DNA of 64,000 bases from Acanthococcus lagerstroemiae (GCA_031841125.1 CM063106.1:34158001-34222000); one strand, 5' to 3'; positions 46,030-57,775 are shown, numbered from the stretch's first letter. Program-made: numbers and translations. Notes: generated by a model from the letters alone, not told the origin.

Positions 46030-47530
46030 ACGGATTTTGTATATTGGGGGAGGGGGGCGCTTGAATACTTTGAAACGCCCCAAAAGACTGAAAAATTATA
46101 TGAGCAAAAGAACGTTAGCATTATTTTGAAACTTGTGAGCCCCACATGAGCCCTCCACTCCAGATCGGCTATTTGCGCTTATGGCACGGCCCCCTGCAGT
46201 TGTATCTCAGAGAATCGGATGTAAAGATTATTCCTAGAATTGAATTCAGTAACTTAGAAACTACGCATCGAATACTGTGTATCTTAGAAAATAATTAATA
46301 CATGACACCCCCCCCCCCCTTCCTCTACTGGTACTGATGTAAAAATAATAATTATTGAAGAATATAGGATTGTACTTATTTAGTTTACAAGTTTTTAATG
46401 TTGGAAAAAGCCTGATATTTTATACCAGCCCACAGGCGTGTGAATAAGGAGGGGTGTGGGGATTGAATACTTGAAAAACTCCGAAAAAACTGAAAAATTA
46501 CATAAGGGAAAAAATGTTCAGCATTATTTTGATACGTGTCAGCACCCATCAGCTCCCACTCCAGATCTGCTGTTTGCGTTTATGTCCCGGCCGCTTCAGA
46601 TGTATCATTGAGGATCGGATGTAATAATTGTCCCTAGAATTGAACTCAGTGACTTCGAAACTTACAAACCGAATACTGTCCTAGGAAAGTAACCTATAGT
46701 TAACCCCTTTTCCTTTGATCGTCTTCCTTGAAGTTCGATGTACAAATTACCCCGTGAATTGAATTTAGCGACCTCGAAACATAAAATTATCAAGTACCAT
46801 CTCGGAAAAATTACTAACACTTAGTTCCCACTTCCTTTAGAACATCCCAAGGGATCTAGTGTAAAACCTGCCCCAAGAATTGTGAAATCAGCGACCTGGA
46901 AAATCTACAGCGCAAGTACCATTTTGAAAAAATTGCTACTGCTTGACTGGTGCAAATAAGGGAAGGGGTGATTGAATACTTTGTAATACCCGCGAAAAAC
47001 TGAAATATTATGTGAGCAGAAAAATGTTTAGAATTATTTTGATACTTGTCAACTTCCCTTGAGCCTTTCACTCCAGATTGGCAATATGTACTCATGCCTC
47101 GGCCCCCTTAAGTTGTATCTGAAAGGATTGGATGTAAAAATTATCCTCAGAATTGAATTCAGTAACCTCACTTCGAGACATCAAATTATTGAGTCATAGA
47201 GGTCTGATTGGCCGAGTGGATTGCGCGTTGCTCTCGGAATCCAGAGGTCTTGGGTTCGAGCCCACGTAGCAACTCGCCAGATTTCAACCTAAGCCGGTTT
47301 TTCGGCCAGAAGGGAGGGCTCGGGTTGAGAGCAAATTAGAAGAAAGACCATCTCGGAAAAACTACTAACACTTGACCCCTACCCCCTTTAGAACATCCCA
47401 AAGCCTTGAAAGCCTGCAACACGAGTACCATTTTGAAGGGGGGGAAATACTATATTTCCCCTCTCCCCTCCTCTCCTCTTTAATGATACCCCAGGGGGTC
47501 AGTAATGGATTCAGCAACTTCAAAAGTTTA
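46030..47530. repeat. Complex satellite-like array with ~120-bp and ~450-bp periods
   Basis: Three long related blocks begin near 46045, 46445 and 46945 (GGGG..TTGAATACTTTGAAA..CYCC, TGAAAAATTAY, ATTATTTTGATACTTGTC). Smaller units carry GAATTYAGYRACYTCGAAA at about 46240, 46644, 46763, 46885, 47152 and 47508. Unit ends share CCATCTCGGAAAAAYTACTAACACTT. The third block is interrupted by a SINE at 47199-47345. Confidence 0.7.
47199..47345 (+). mobile_element. tRNA-headed SINE, copy 1
   Basis: The head is a class II tRNA-like sequence (Ser/Leu shape). Box A is TGGCCGAGTGG and box B is GGTTCGAGCCC, so it carries an internal Pol III promoter. The body continues CAACTCGCCAG...AAGCCGGTTTTTCGGCCAGA. 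It splits a satellite unit that is uninterrupted in a sister copy (about 46786-46800). Confidence 0.85.
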
Positions 47531-48026
47531 TAAACCTACTTTTATATCAAATTTTAACTTTTCATCATTCCTCGCCCTCTTTTGAGGCCATTCCCTCGGA
47601 TCATTAATTGGGGATTTAAACTGTTTTACATTTGATCAATATTGAATGTACTCTCGAAATCTCTGAAAATAAATATCTAACCCTGTAAAGGCTGAAAAAA
47701 TCGATTGAAAAAGGTAATTCTGTGTGTATTTTCATTAGAGGAGGAAGGGGGGCTTGAGCCCAGTGTTCCTCTTATCTGATTAACCTGAAATTTTGCAGGA
47801 ATAATTTTTTTCATCTAAAGGGCATTCCCAAAGATTTTGAAAAAATCCACTAAGAATACAGATATGGCGCCGCTCGAGTGTGTAATATTGAAGAGACTCA
47901 AAATTGATTTTTGGAAAACATTCAACTCGAAAGAAATATTTTTCAGATGAGTTTCGTTGACAGGGATGACTTGAGTTTATGTTCTGTTAAACCTGAAATA
48001 GAGTTTTCCTCGATGAACCTTGAAAG

Positions 48027-48615
48027 TACCGTATTTTATCGAATCGAAGACGCACCCGAAATTCATTTTTTGAATTTTCAAATGTGGGTCGTGTCGTAGA
48101 TTCTAGTGCTTCTTAGATTTAATGATTTCCATGAAAGTAAAGAAAATTAAGCTGACCCCATCCGGTAAAATTAAAAACGTCCCAGCTTCGACAGTCGCCC
48201 ACTGGGTCTCTCGGGCATGGGAGAAAGTACAACCCACAACCATTGAAAAATCTTTTAAGAAATACTGTACTACTAACACATTCGACGGTACAGTCGACTA
48301 TGTGGTATGGGAAGTCTCTAGGGGCCAGTTGTGCAATCGTTGGTTATTGTTAACTAGAGGTTAACTCGCCGAATTCGGCGAGTTGAGTGGTCGAAACAGT
48401 GAGTTAGCTATCACGTGATAGTTAACTCACTATTGTACAACTGGCCCTAAAAACGACGATTCTGATGATTCCTCATCATCTAGTGGATTAGAATCTAGTA
48501 CTGATTCTTCAGAATGCGAGCGCAGTAAAGTGCATCTTCCATTAATGTGCTTAAATTTTTTTCTTAAACGCCTTCTTCAAATTTTGGGTGACGTCTTAGA
48601 TTCGATATGGATGAC
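48027..48615 (+). pseudogene. pogo/Tigger-type transposon, internally deleted
   Basis: The left end TACCGTATTTTATCGAATCG and an inverted match at about 48586-48612 (GGGTGACGTCTTAGATTCGATA) are terminal repeats. Between them a frame from 48122 matches the tail of a DDE transposase: VPASTVAHWVSRAWEKV, then IEKSFKKYCTTNTFDGTVDY. The frame is broken by the 131-bp MITE at 48319-48449 and resumes in phase with an acidic NDDSDDSSSSSG stretch. The catalytic DDE core is absent. Confidence 0.75.
48319..48449. mobile_element. MITE inserted in the pogo-type frame
   Basis: Inverted ends TAGGGGCCAGTTGTGCAAT and the reverse complement of TAGGGCCAGTTGTACAAT bound 131 bp. The interior contains palindromes CTCGCCGAATTCGGCGAG and ACTATCACGTGATAGT. 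Flanking TA agrees with a short target duplication. Confidence 0.8.
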
Positions 48616-48852
48616 CAAGAGTGTGAACTACAAATATTTCAAATTCGAGGATATCATGTACCCTTTAAACGTTCGATTATCAGCATAACTTCTGATTCTA
48701 CGCAGAAATTGTGCTGAACCTTTTTTTTTTTTTTTGTGGAAAATTTAGCCTTCTTCAATTTTGTTATAAACATCGTTTCTGTACGGCCCATAGGATGCGA
48801 AATATTGTCCAGAACCGTAATGTACCCACTCTTCTCTCCCCCTTCTCTCCTT

Positions 48853-48975
48853 TACCAAACGCCGTTAGCTCACGTTGGATTTTCGAGGAATTTCTAGGGG
48901 TTATGAGGGGGAAGTTAAGAACAGCCAAGTTTCATTTCTGCGTCATTTTTTGCATGTTTAGCCGAATTCCGGTGT
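48853..48975. repeat. Dispersed repeat, inverted relative to 43400-43520
   Basis: Shares the blocks listed for 43400-43520. The middle of the two copies differs. Confidence 0.6.
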
Positions 48976-49033
48976 TTTACTTGCTGGACTAATGACGCGT
49001 GTTAGTATTTTCGATTCATTCGAGAATTCCACC

Positions 49034-49150
49034 CAATGACATAGCCAGCTTAGTATTCGAGAGGGTCTGGTCGCGACCAAAAGAGGAGAAGTGATGAGGA
49101 GGTAACAAAGTCGCAAAGAGAGGAGTCTAGACCCTTTGGCTACGCCATCA
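49034..49150. mobile_element. hAT-like MITE, 117 bp
   Basis: The ends are CAATGACATAGCC and the inverted TGATGGCGTAGCC. The flanks are ATTCCACC (49026-49033) and ATTCCACT (49151-49158), a 7 of 8 match. Interior related to 42811-42955. Confidence 0.75.
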
Positions 49151-49989
49151 ATTCCACTCCTGTCATGTTCTGAACGTGAAATTCATGATCCAATAAGAAC
49201 AGTACGACGTTTATGAAACCCTGCATGTTCGTTAAAATCGTATCAATATCCTTGAACTTAACGCCAGCTAGGAAGAAGAAATAACGATGATGTGTACTCC
49301 GAACGCTTGTAATTATAATCCCGACTGAATACCCGAATCGTCTGCTTGATTCACGAAGTACTTTTCGTGTTATTTGGTTAACGTTGCTACGACTAAACCA
49401 ACTATGCGTTCATTTGTTATTTTGTCTACTCATTATTTTTTTTCTTCCATCAGGCTAGCAGGTGTACTTCAACACCTTTACTCTGGAAAAAATAGTTGGC
49501 TTCACTTAGAGCATTCTGTCAGCCTTGCGGCCGACCGTTAGACTTAGCGTTTCGTAATTTATATTCGATGCATCCCGACAAAGGAATACTTTGCATTTCT
49601 GCATTGCCAGGAGATCGTACACGATCTTCGGTATAAGCTTGACATCGCAGCTAACATAATTGAAACCTATGTGGATAGGAAGGACAGAGAATGTGTATCT
49701 GCCCTTCTCAAGGTTATTGCGTACTCAGATATAGGAAATCCACTTCATATCTGTGTAATCCGCATGTCGATTTGTCGATATCACTTTCCGTTCTAAAGTT
49801 GTGTGTTTTTAAAACTGTGATAATGGATAACCTTATTGTACAACAAGCGTGCTCATTGAGCTGACAAAAATGAGGTTAGTAAAAATAATACACAATAATC
49901 TAGCTATGTCGCACTTTATCTGATTAGTAATTACAAATCAGCCTGATTGTTTTGTGCTTAATTCCCTTTACATTTAATTTTTCTAATTT

Positions 49990-50600
49990 AGAATCATATA
50001 AACGATTACTGCCCCATTCAGTTTTTCAAAATGAGTATCATATCTTTGTCTAACCTTTTTTAATGGGATTTCCCCGTGAGGGTTGCTGGGTAAGACCACG
50101 GGTAAAACCCACCAGAACCGACTCTGCTTGGGCAGCAGTAGCCCTGTAGCCAACGAATGAACTGCCGCTGTTGGTGCACCTCGAGTAAGTCGCTTGCAGA
50201 GGTCGGATTCCTCTTTGCCACTCGTTTCTAGAGTTCACAGCTTATTACTTAGTCGAACCTGTTCAAGCGAATAGAGCAATGTCCTTATTCACCATCGCTA
50301 GCCGGTGAATCCTATCCTTACCTAACCTACCTTGAAGAAGCAGTAGCTATCCCTTTTTCTTTTTTTTAAATGAGCATATTCGCATCTAACCTAACTCAAA
50401 AAAGCCACAAATTGTCAGGTATTCCCTTTTAATGATCATTATAATTTTATCTTCACATAATCTACCTTAATGTGATAAAAGAATGATAAACCAACTAGCA
50501 AACCCGTTGATACTTGTTTAATGTGCATCAAATCCTTCTATAACCTACCTTAAAGAAGTAACAGAATTGTTAGCTATCCCCTGTAAATGTTTAAATATGA
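49990..50600. repeat. Degenerate tandem repeat interrupted by a GC-richer insert
   Basis: Units share TAACCTACCTTRAAGAAG.AR....TTAGCTATCCC (about 50330 and 50543) and AAATGAGYATRTTCGCATCTAACC-type sequence. From about 50063 to 50320 lies a GC-richer insert (GGGATTTCCCCGTGAGGG...TTACCTAACC). It could be a SINE, but no box A/B pair is convincing. Confidence 0.4.
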
Positions 50601-50739
50601 TCGTTTAGCATAAATACCACCAGACTTCTTTCGGGGGGGGGGGGTGATATTTTAGGTGGATGAAAACTTGTTTCCCCAGACGAAAATATGTCGTTTTTGG
50701 TGCAATAATACATTTTTTTCCAAATCTGGGCGGGGACAA

Positions 50740-52078
50740 GTACCGTAAAACGGGGTGAATAGAATCACTTTTCATTTTAAAATATTTCCCAGGTGAAGAC
50801 AGTTCACAGGAAGAGAGTTGAATAAATTTCATTTTTGTGAGTCCCAGTGTATACTCTTGATTAATACTGAAATTGAACTCTCTCTTGACCCCTTATATTT
50901 TTTTCTCCTTTTTTTCTTCAGGGTCTGATCCTGTTAGTCTGCAATTCGGGGTGAGTAGGATCATGTGTTCAATTTAGCTAAAGAATCCATTTACAAGACA
51001 TAAATGGTGAATAGGACCACTGGGAAGTAAAAGAAAATTTCTATGGAAATTTCTAAGCACAATGTCGCTCAAGTATACTCAGTAGTATGACGTCATAGTA
51101 ACAGATGTGTTATGGGGGGGGGGGGCGTCACGATTTTCGCTCAAGTATGCCCAGTTGTAAAAGCATATAAAATTCTAAAAAATTGTGAATAGAATGGGGA
51201 GTTAGAAAAAAATGATGAATCCTCCTCTCCTGTCTTACGCTTACAATATTACTTCTAGGCAGTGTTGTAGCCAGGATTTTCCCAAGGCAGGGGATCAGCA
51301 AAATTTTTGGGGTACACCTAATATGAACTGTATGTTTTTACATTGACGTATCAGTATGTTGTGCTTGTCAACTTCAGTTATGCATCTGAATTTAAATTTC
51401 ATTTTTCGCATTATTTACTGTGATACTGCCAGCATATAAAAAATTCTCATCTCAAGGGGGATTCATCCCCGTACCCCCCCCCCCCCCCCCGGCTACGCCA
51501 TTGCTTCTAGGCATAATGAACTCCTCTTCAATTCATTTTTAAAATATTTTCTGCCTCGTGAATCCATCTTATAGTTCCGTGGCATGGTTAAGATGCCTAA
51601 TGTTGAAAAACGGACACAAATGAGCTTTGGGTAACCGTGTATTATAGGTAAATCTACAATTTATTGATCCTATTCACGCCATGTTTTATCAGCATAATGT
51701 ACAAAAATTAGAAAACTCAAAATTTGAAGCATTACCAAGAAACTTTCTACAAAGTTTGAAGAGTTCGTTATTTTTGATGTTATACTCGTTCAAATCCACC
51801 GACACCAAATTCTCAATGCTGATGGCTACCGAGCTACTGATAAAGTTTCGATGGTTCCCTGAAAACATGTGAATGTGCTGACGTGCTTACATGTCGAAAA
51901 TACTACAGTGTGCCAACTTTGAGAACTAAAAAAGTAGTGGAATGGATACACTGTCATGTCACTGCATCTTTTTGTTCCCGCAAGTAGATTCAATTTCCAT
52001 TCATTAGTTTCAATCTTAGAACAGTTCTAGTGCTTTCCTGAAATATGATCCTATTCTCTGTTTTTCACAATACCGTAT
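50740..52078. mobile_element. TIR element with GGGGTGAATAG motif, ~1.34 kb
   Basis: The left end is TACCGTAAAACGGGGTGAAT and the right end an inverted TACGGTATTGTGAAAAAC...ATAGGATCA. Variants of GGTGAATAGGATCA recur inside (about 50950, 51007, and inverted at 51666). The element at 51259-51503 is nested in it. The terminal form resembles that of 53533-54245. Confidence 0.6.
51259..51503. mobile_element. hAT-like MITE with 16-C tract, perfect 8-bp duplication
   Basis: The ends are CAGTGTTGTAGCC and the inverted CAATGGCGTAGCC. The flanks CTTCTAGG at 51251-51258 and 51504-51511 are identical. A run of about 16 C lies just inside the right inverted repeat. Confidence 0.85.
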
Positions 52079-53532
52079 TGACATCTCTTCCCACAGTTTC
52101 CATGTCAGTAGTCATAACCGCACATTACCAACCGGATTCATTATTAATACAATACAGCAGAAACTGATGAATTGCCACCCTTAGTTGAATGTGTGTGTAC
52201 ATATACAGATAGGAAGCAGGAGTGTGGTTACTGAAAATGTTGCATCGCGGAAAACGAAATTGTGATTTTTCTTCGGTTTGCTCCATATTAAGCTGAAATA
52301 TTCGGATCTGTTCGCATTTTGCCGCATTATTTTTGTGTTATTAAGACGATAAGTATTCAAAAACTCTGTAGGACTTGAAATTCATATAATAAAGTTAGAT
52401 TTTGGGCATATGGGCCTATTGTAGAAGTGAAACTCGGTACCCTGGATGCATATTTGTCCAATAAGTAATCTTCGTACAGTTGACTCGAACGATGTAAAAA
52501 AGTACGTCTGACAATTTTCGTGAATCCTGAAATGCTTTACCATTCCCCTCCATCTGCCCTGGATATGAGGACGTGTGAAGTAGCTTAGTATAACACGTTT
52601 TCTGAACTTTTTGACCAAAAGTAGAAGCCCCTCCTCTTGGTTATTGAAACGCATTAAGTATATCAATACGACATATTTTCTAAACTTTCAGACCGAAAAA
52701 TAAAAGAAAAGGTCACAGAGGGCAAAATTTTGTAGCCCTGCTGTCCCAATTATATTACAGAAATTAGATTTAACCTCAAATCTTCTTGAGACTCTCCGAA
52801 ACGTATTCTGAAACTTTTAAGTTCTCTACAATTATGGCGAGGGGGCTAACTTGAAACATACAGACAAATAATGTTATGAGGAAAAAGGTACTGAAAAATA
52901 TTTGGCAAAATGTGATAGTTGGGGGCGTTTGGAGATGATACGGAACTAAAAATCAGCATTTTGATGTATTTGTTCAGTTCTTGTGGTTGGGCACGTTTCC
53001 TTGGAATTTGATCATACATTTTTCATATTTTTCAGTGAGCGCGAATTATTATTTCTGATGCGAAGTTCTGTAACAATTCTACATAGTACGTTAACTGTAG
53101 ATTTTCAAATTGATGATAGAGAAGTGATGGACTAACAGAGAGCTACCTATCATTGCATTTTATTTCTGGTTATTTGTCTGTATGGATAATCAAGGCACTG
53201 TGAAGAAACTAGATCATCCCTAGTTTAGCAGTAAAAGAGTTGATCAGTACTCTTGGCATATGGGGAAAAACTGTAGATGATAGCTTTATAACTGGGAAGA
53301 AAATAGTGATTAGACAGTGAAAATATTGAAATAACCAATGACTGATGGAATTACTGTAACAAAATGATAAACATAACGTATTAGGTTAGTATGTATTAAT
53401 AACCAGCATACCATAATATTTAGTAAAATGACTGTAACCAATAATATTTAATTTTGTAGACCCTCAAATAGATCATGAACCATAATATTGGTCCAAAACT
53501 GTAGAAGTAAGGGTTGATCATGAAACAACGGA

Positions 53533-54245
53533 TACCGGCAAATGGGGTGAAAATGAACAGATTTTGAGGTTTTTGTTGAATATCTCTCCCATTTTTGAAA
53601 GTAAACACACCATCCAAGTCTCGCTGTAAACATTTGACCTTTTCATGAAAAATCAGAAAAAGCAGTGTATTTAGCTGGTAATAATTATTCCAAATCATGT
53701 CTTGGACACCAATAAATTGAAGGGTAGGAACGTGAACGCTATAAAATCATTAAGAACACCAATGATACAGGGAATATTCATAAAGAATCAGTTAAGGAGG
53801 TAATATATGCCATTGTAACGGAAACCTCGGATTTTCATCTTCACCTCACAGTTTCCAACTTTTCACATTTATCACTTCTATCTCAGGAAGTAAATAATTT
53901 AGCGACCTAAACTAACTTGTATATGAAACTACATAGATAAAATCTTCTATAAAATACATACATTTCGAACAATATCCGCCAAATTATCGTGGCATGCTGG
54001 AGCACTTAGCACTCAATTCAAAACTTTGATAGTTCCGAGTGTTTTTTTTTTCTTACCTGCAGAAATAACATTATGCTGGTTTTGATTGATAACACTTGTT
54101 GCGTATTTTTACCTTGACAAAAAATAAAATAAAAAAGTGCTAACTATGGCAGCACTACTACATCAGTACGTACACTCTTTGTGGCGCTACAATCCTATAT
54201 TTGTTCATATTCACCTCGTCGTTTATCTTCACCCCATTTGCCCGT
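53533..54245. mobile_element. TIR element with GGCAAATGGGGTGAA ends, ~710 bp
   Basis: The left end is TACCGGCAAATGGGGTGAAA and the right end the inverse of TACGGGCAAATGGGGTGAAG. No transposase frame. A SINE copy lies 36 bp beyond the right end. Confidence 0.8.
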
Positions 54246-54280
54246 ACATAATAGCTTGGATAAGTCGAACTTGAAGGAAG

Positions 54281-54450
54281 CATTACTTCAGAGACGCCGG
54301 GGAGGCTGTTAGGGCTGTCTTAGCCCTTTTTCCATCTGGCCGAAAACCCGGCCTGGGTCAAAAATGCTGGCGAGTTGCTTCGTGGGCTCGAACCCGGAAC
54401 CCCTCTGGCTTCTGAGACCAACGCGCTATTCACTCGGCCAACCAGACCTC
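54281..54450 (-). mobile_element. tRNA-headed SINE, copy 2
   Basis: Read on the minus strand: GGTCTGGTTGGCCGAGTG (box A), GGTTCGAGCCCACGAAGCAA (box B), CTCGCCAG, GGCCGGGTTTTCGGCCAGA, then a 3' tail ending GTCTCTGAAGTAATG. The head matches copy 1 closely. The anticodon position reads CAG here, suggesting a tRNA-Leu-like origin. Confidence 0.85.
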
Positions 54451-55779
54451 CCTTTCAACATACTAGCCTGCGTGTTATTTCCACACCAAGATCAGAATTG
54501 GAGTACCTTAATTTTTTGTTGATATATAGTTGTTGAATATAAAAATAAATGTTTTCTCTCCTTTTATGACCCAATCGAAGCACCTGTACGCTATGGATTT
54601 TCAGGTACTGTTGAAAAGACGTGCAATTGCCATTATTTGTGTCAACTTGTGGCTTCTAAATGACTAAAAATACTGTGTTTCATAGTGTGTGTATAAAGTA
54701 CTGATATAAGCAAAGAAAATAACAACAAAAAACAACACAATTGAGTGTCATTTTAACACACAACTCCGCCTGTCATTCCAGTACATTAGAAAGTAGGTAT
54801 CTGAATTTCTTGGCAATGCCGGTTGGTGGACTTGAAAATTGAGTGAAAAAAGAATTTGAGATTTTTTTGTCTTTCTATGGCCTAATTAAATCAACTGCAC
54901 TTCTGCGAACCTTCAGGCATATTTTTTTTAGTGACACTCAAATAATGAGAATGACACGTGCACCTTCCCGTGGCCTCTAAATTACTAGCCAAGTCATTTT
55001 GTTGGTTGAAGTAGCACACGCAGCTTGAGAAAATATTTCAGGATAAATGTGAGTCATTTCTATGCCAAACTTGTATTACTCCCATTCATGAGCCATACAT
55101 TTTCCGTGCTGAAATGCCAAGTGTGTAATTTCGACACACTTTTTCTTCAAAATTTCAACGTCGATGCTACGTGTGTTTCTTTGACACATTTCATTTGAGA
55201 CGTCTAGGATCAAAACCAGCTTAATCTACATTTTTTTCTTCTATTTTTTGAAAACCGTTTATTGCGAGATTCCACTGACCCATATAGTCCAGCAAAGTGG
55301 TTCCTCATAAAACGAGTGTTGTCAAATTTGACATTTTATTATAACCACCTAGATCCAAATTTATTTCCTTGTGGTCTGCGTTTCGTTTAATGGAATGTTA
55401 TCAGCTTACTTTCTTTATATTTTCAGTTCACATAGTCCTAATGTTTTAGGGTTTTCACTTATTTTTAGTAACACTTCAGAATGTTTTTAAATGATGTTGA
55501 TAATAATAATAATTAAAAAAAAAAAAGAAAATGTATTATACCATACACTTGCACGCTGGAAGAAGTTTAAGTTGCCATTATTTCCTGATTTAAACTAGGA
55601 AAGCATGCGTGATGTTTTTTCAAACCCAGCTCGGTTCAAGTGCTGTTTGCGTTTTTCTGGGTTTAATAAGAAAGTGTGGGAATCTTAGAAGCGGATCACA
55701 AAAAGGACCCGGTCCCAAGCTAACCAACCTAGCAGAAAAACAATTTCAGTGATATGAGGATTAGACCCAGGGGTTGGGA

Positions 55780-56480
55780 GCAGATAAGATCGGATCGCAT
55801 GGGAGGAATTGATGGTCCTTTTTTCGTGCTCTAAAAAGCGAATGAAAGGAAATTTGTTTACTGAGAAGGAATCCAGGAGCGAATGAATCAAGCTAATGAA
55901 CATTGGAGAGAGCGAATGAGGAGTTTGGTGCTGTTCAGCAGGAGTGAATCAATGAATGAATTAATGAAGTCTCTGAAAACAAAGAGCGAATTGATAAAGA
56001 GCAAATTCTGAATTCAGATAAAATCTTTTTTTTTTTAAATACCATAATCATAATGTCGCTTTTATTCCCTTATATTTGGGACCATTTCATTGAACATTGC
56101 CACTCTTCAAAGCCCATACTGCCGACTGCCATGACTAGAAATCAACTTATCATCATTTATCAAGTTGATAATGCAATCTGCTTCAAAAAACGGACGATTT
56201 TATCTGAATTTCTAAATAACGTGGAAGAGCCCAAGGGAGTGAATGAGCGATTGAATTGAATTAGTTACCTGAAAGAGTGAATGGGATCGGATCGAATGCA
56301 TACACGCTACCTTATAAAGAGCGAATGAGAGCGATTGAATGAATTATTGTTAGACGGCAAAATGAATTGAGAAAGCAAATGAATTGTATTGCACGTCTTA
56401 CAAAAAACGAATCGGATCCTATCAAGATTTATTACAGTTTGAAGATTTAATCGGATCGGATCGTATTCAAAAATAATGCA
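55780..56480. repeat. Low-complexity block of GAGCGAATGA and GGATCGGATC motifs
   Basis: GAGCGAATGA variants occur many times between 55870 and 56340, and (A)TCGGATCGGATCG at about 55791, 56284 and 56453. It is probably decayed tandem DNA. Confidence 0.5.
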
Positions 56481-56504
56481 CTCCCAATCCCTGATCAAAC
56501 CTAT

Positions 56505-56700
56505 ATAACATGTTGAGTCATGACCTATACATTGTGTTTGTACATTTTGTATATTGTGGTTCTTCATTTGGCAATTTTTGATCAAATTCATCGAAACTGG
56601 CTGGCACTTTAAGAGTTAATTGGAGAGTAACTGAAATTGATGCCAGTCCTGTTGTCATTTTCCATAGTCCGTCACTTGACTACGATGGTATTTGCGACTG
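56505..56700. repeat. Direct repeat, copy 1 (second at 57625-57775)
   Basis: Shares TGCTGAGTC.TGACC-like sequence, ACATTTGGCAATTTTTGATCAAATT, CGAAACTGG and CATAGTCCGTCACTTGACTA in the same order as 57625-57775. The second copy lacks about 40 bp. Confidence 0.8.
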
Positions 56701-56757
56701 TTCAACTGTTTTTGATATTAAACGTCTTATTTTAGCTCTCACTTTGGATCAGTTCAT

Positions 56758-57410
56758 GGCCGACTCTTAACTACAGGCCTCACTACTGATATATTTGGTA
56801 ACAGCGCTGAAGGTGAAATTTAACATGGAAGTATATGGAGGAAAACGGATATTTCATAATTATCTCGAAAAATATTGCGTTTTCAAAAAATATGAAGAGA
56901 AGAAAAAATAATATCTGTTCAATTACCTTATGTTAACAATGTTACAACACCATTTTTTGGAGGCTTAAAATTCAGTTCTGGTGCGTTATCAGTTATTTTC
57001 AGTTGTCACAGAGTTGTCACTTTAATTCATTAATCTTGGCAGATGTATTAAGTCACGATTAAGTGTATTCGAAATTAACACAATACTTTGAATTAATACT
57101 CCGGCATTTCAACGGCGTCTCAACCAACATGTTATGCTGTTAAATAGGGAAATGGAGGTTTCTCTTTTATTTTGTAAGTAAATAAACAACTCGTTATTAG
57201 AGCTGCAATTTTTTTCACTGGTAGCCGGTCACTTCTACTTCATTGCAAAAAAAAGTTCAAGTAAATTGATCTACTCCTTATTTTTTAATAATTTTTCAAA
57301 TAGAGGTCTATTTGTACGTATTCTTATGGCGTTATCACGGCATATCACCTAACAACAGCTGATGCGACGAGGTCATGTCCACTAGGGAGGCCTGTAGTTA
57401 AGAGTCGGCC
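56758..57410. mobile_element. TIR element with GGCCGACTCTTAACTACAGG ends
   Basis: A perfect 24-bp inverted repeat occupies 56758-56781 and 57387-57410. The 653-bp interior is AT-rich without coding capacity. It sits between the two direct-repeat copies and its right end nearly abuts the next element. Confidence 0.85.
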
Positions 57411-57426
57411 GTGGTCAGTTTCACTA

Positions 57427-57593
57427 AAGCACTAGATACCCCAGTATGGTGGTCATACGCCATCTTGAGTCCAACCGCGCCCGTCGATGCCGAATTGACT
57501 ACGCTGGACGCTCCGCATAGTCGGATTCGGCATCGACGAGCGCGGTTGGACTCAAGGTGGCCGTGTGACCGTACTTGGGTCTGTAGCGCTCTA
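57427..57593. mobile_element. Palindromic MULE-like MITE, 167 bp
   Basis: The two halves are inverted copies through TTGAGTCCAACCGCGC and GTCGATGCCGAATT. The flanks GTTTCACTA (57418-57426 and 57594-57602) are identical 9-bp repeats. The core resembles the right arm of 35452-36302. Confidence 0.8.
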
Positions 57594-57624
57594 GTTTCAC
57601 TAATATGAAGATTAGACCCATGTA

Positions 57625-57775
57625 ACATGCTGAGTCTTGACCTGTTCATTGTAGTTCTGCATTTTGTATGCTATGGTTCTACATTTGGCAATTTTTGATC
57701 AAATTGGTCGAAACTGGTTGGTACTTAGAGAGTCATCCATAGTCCGTCACTTGACTACGATGGTGTTTGTGACTA
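57625..57775. repeat. Direct repeat, copy 2
   Basis: See 56505-56700. Ends at ACTATCATG where copy 1 continues differently. Confidence 0.8.

Noticed and set aside
47201..47275. A functional tRNA gene (box A and box B present)
   Set aside because: The acceptor stem does not pair and the anticodon region is degenerate. The sequence continues into a body shared with a second copy at 54281-54450, so it is a SINE head.
53420..53698. 92-codon minus-strand frame
   Set aside because: It crosses the left end of the TIR element at 53533, so it cannot be a conserved gene.
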